From: Diploscapter coronatus
Taxonomy: Eukaryota; Nematoda; Chromadorea; Rhabditida; Rhabditidae
Length of the DNA: 64,000 nucleotides
Reading direction: 5' to 3'
Assembly (NCBI GenBank): GCA_964036155.1
Contig: OZ038422.1
Coordinates: forward strand, 9,757,201 to 9,821,200
Positions 61,800 to 64,000 of the stretch are shown in pieces. Both the position numbers and the translations under genes were made by a program. Positions within the stretch are counted from its first letter, which is position 1. Every line of letters begins with the position of its first letter. A model generated the notes under the pieces. That model saw only the letters and a list, made by a program, of their open reading frames with translations, was not told the origin of the DNA and made no database searches.

Positions 61800-63290
61800 G
61801 AAATAACCGCGTATAAATGAAACGGAAATAGAAAAATAATGTGATTTGGGTGGAAATGCGATGTGCCGACAGCAATGAAATGCAAGTATGAAACGGGTGG
61901 GTGGAGACTTGGAACGATTGGGAATGGGAATATGGAGTGGGAAAAATTGCCTGTTCTGATTATGAACGAGAAAATTGAAGTTCCGCTTTCAGAATGTTAT
62001 AACTTTAATGTATGTTTAATCGTATCTACTATTTTTTCAAATTTGATAAGAGTCAATACAGTTTAGAAGAGACATAGCGCTTGGTAGTAGGAAGGAATGA
62101 ATTGTTGAAAATTTGGGTCAAGAAATATTCAAAGATTCAGACATCATTGAGTTATAACATAGGTGTTGATAAAAATGAACAGAAAATGACGCTATTTCTC
62201 TGCCTATTCAAATAGAATATAATTTCTTTAAGCTCGCAAAAACAACACCACAAAGGAAATCTAGGAAATAAAACATAAAAATCAATAGCAAAGCTCTGTA
62301 AAACGGGCCTAGCGGCGTTAGGTTAGAGGTGTATTTTCTAACGCGAAATGCGCAGTTCGCTTCGCGGTTAAGAAGCCAAGCTCGACTAAAATAGTGGAAA
62401 TAACAGATCATTTTAAGAGAGGAAAAACGATAATTGGTCACGGTTCAAGGCACATAAATATGAGGAGAGATTGTGAAAAAAACCATGACATTAGAGTCGC
62501 AATAATAATCAAATTCAGTCATTAAAAATATTGAAGGATAGTTCCAGGAAATGAAATTAATTTGCTTGATTTTCTGAATAATAAATCTAGGTTAATATGA
62601 AATACCGAGGAGTAATTTCAGCAAATTAGCCAGTTTAATTTTTTAATTAATGAATTTTAACGACTAGAAAGTATCAGAGATTTGTTCCAGGAACTTACTG
62701 TAGCTTCATTTCGTTAATTATCAATTTCGCAAGATATAAAAATCGAAGAGTAATCCAGGAATTTAACTACCCTTATCTTTTCAGAGTTATCATGTTAGCG
62801 ACTAAAACAAATATTATTCGAGGAACTAATTTTGAGTTGTTATAGATCGATTTTAATACAACTTCCCATTTTAAGAAATCCCAGGAAAACTCTGATTAAT
62901 CACAATGCGCATCTAGTGGTCTTATATAACTTCGTTAGCAGTAAAATTCGATCCATGGTTGCAGATCTAATTAACCAAATAATGCGAATCATGAGTTTCG
63001 CATTTATTTTGAAGTACATTTTGCAGAGTCTGATATTGATCATGTTGTGCATAATATTTGACAATTTCATTTTAAAAAAAAATATTTTAAAAAACGTGGG
63101 AAACTACTTCTATCCAATACTGTTCGAAATTGAATTTGGGAATTTGAAATAAAAAACCATAAGAAAATCCTTATAAATGAAAACTAGTGTAAATTTCTGC
63201 ATATTCTAGCTTTAAAACTCTATCAGATTTATCCTATCTCACATATTTAGCTTTAAAATGATGATATACCAAAAATTAAAACATTCATAC
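61800..63290. other. AT-rich stretch between candidate exons
   Basis: About 1.5 kb with no supported gene, RNA or repeat. The slightly GC-richer patch at about 62300-62400 did not fit a tRNA on either strand. Confidence 0.4.
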
Positions 63291-63368
63291 CGCAATAGAC
63301 GCATTCGACTTTGAAGTTGTGGGTATATCACGAGACGGTAGCGACCCATAGCCATACATACAAATCAG
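63291..63368 (-). other. Candidate coding exon
   Basis: A 78 bp open stretch on the minus strand lies between a GTTTCAG acceptor and a GCG/GTATGA donor and encodes MYGYGSLPSRDIPTTSKSN and flanking residues. Splice signals and composition look real, but there is no recognisable motif, and upstream exons would lie beyond or near the right edge. Confidence 0.4.
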
Positions 63369-64000
63369 CTGAAACGTTTACAATCATATGTACATTTTTA
63401 TGATGCTATAATTACAACATTTCAAAAATCATCAGGAGTTTTAACAGAGGAAGTAAATGCAGATATTTTTTCAAACTTCATTATAGCTTGCTCCGCTAAA
63501 GATACACTCTCGCAGGTGCACGATATAATAAAATAGAAGTTTAGAGTTAATCATACAACAATAACCAATCAAGAGATATAAAGATAGAATAAACTATTCC
63601 TAATATCATAAACATAACTGCGATGCAAAGTATCGAAGGAACTAATAACTGAAATCTATGCTCTTACGGCTAAAATGCGTATTAAATGAATTAAAGTCGT
63701 GCAATATGATTTCCGATTAAAGGACGAAATTAAATTAAACGAAAGGAACATTTCGATTTTTTCATACGAACGATGAAAGGAAAGAAAATATTGAATTTGT
63801 ACTTGAAGGTCATAATTATGATTACTAGATGTGCAAAGAGAAATTTCCTTTTAAAGAAGAGTGAAAAACTTATCATTAAGTTGGAGAGTTCTATAAATTT
63901 TCTTCGTTTTTTCCTTCTCACTCGTTTTTCTTTTCTCGTCGAGCAATAGGCCGACACTTCACCTAGCAGTGATTTCGTTAGGTAACTTAGGTAACGAACA

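Noticed and set aside
62300..62400. Possible tRNA in a GC-richer patch
   Set aside because: No A/B box pair or cloverleaf could be drawn on either strand.
63948..64000. Repeated GTTACC half-sites (minus strand) near the right edge
   Set aside because: They resemble half X-boxes but no complete pair with a central AT exists, and no gene start is visible next to them.

Overview
The window is eukaryotic nuclear DNA, almost certainly from a nematode. Genes are broken into many exons by mostly 40-60 bp GT-AG introns, the base composition is AT-rich, and one forkhead gene reads like the nematode FoxF protein LET-381. A textbook RFX/DAF-19 X-box sits about 100 bp upstream of a BBS2 gene. Splice acceptors are a roughly even mix of TTTCAG and TTTTAG, unlike the near-uniform TTTCAG of Caenorhabditis, so I do not assign a genus. 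All gene models were spliced by eye, using reading phase and family motifs.

Layout, left to right. 35-347: 3' end of the CFIm25/NUDT21 gene (+). 1245-6128: two tandem F-box-like paralogues (+) with matching introns; the first may be disabled. 6477-6874: a nested palindromic element next to an unrecognised coding-like fragment. 8309-15405: a complete TRPM channel gene (+). 15969-17210: an unrecognised basic protein (+). 17539-19187: two tandem small RING-type genes (+). 19299-20150: two inverted-repeat elements and a tRNA-like sequence. 20363-27111: a single gene (+) encoding kelch repeats, a degenerate HSP70 ATPase domain, then kelch repeats again, with several inverted-repeat elements in its introns. 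27539-27676: a CUB-like fragment. 28182-29783: an unrecognised coiled-coil protein with a C-terminal membrane segment (-). 31469-34876: X-box plus BBS2 (+). 35165-37117: LET-381/FoxF-like forkhead gene (-). 37118-42234: a 5 kb divergent intergenic region with polypurine and polypyrimidine tracts. 42235-48130: SEC14/CRAL-TRIO plus GOLD lipid-transfer protein (+). 48442-60157: a large gene (-) with two doublecortin domains, a charged linker, an IQ motif and several PLAT domains. 60158-64000: a few candidate upstream exons (-).

The genes do not form one pathway. BBS2 is ciliary and the doublecortin-PLAT protein is plausibly ciliary or microtubule-associated. The forkhead and SEC14 genes share a divergent intergenic region. 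The most unusual item is the kelch-HSP70-kelch gene: its HSP70 part has lost several catalytic residues and the whole substrate-binding domain, which is replaced by a kelch segment. Other notable items are four non-canonical GC-AG introns in four different genes and a dense set of short inverted-repeat elements between 19 and 31 kb.
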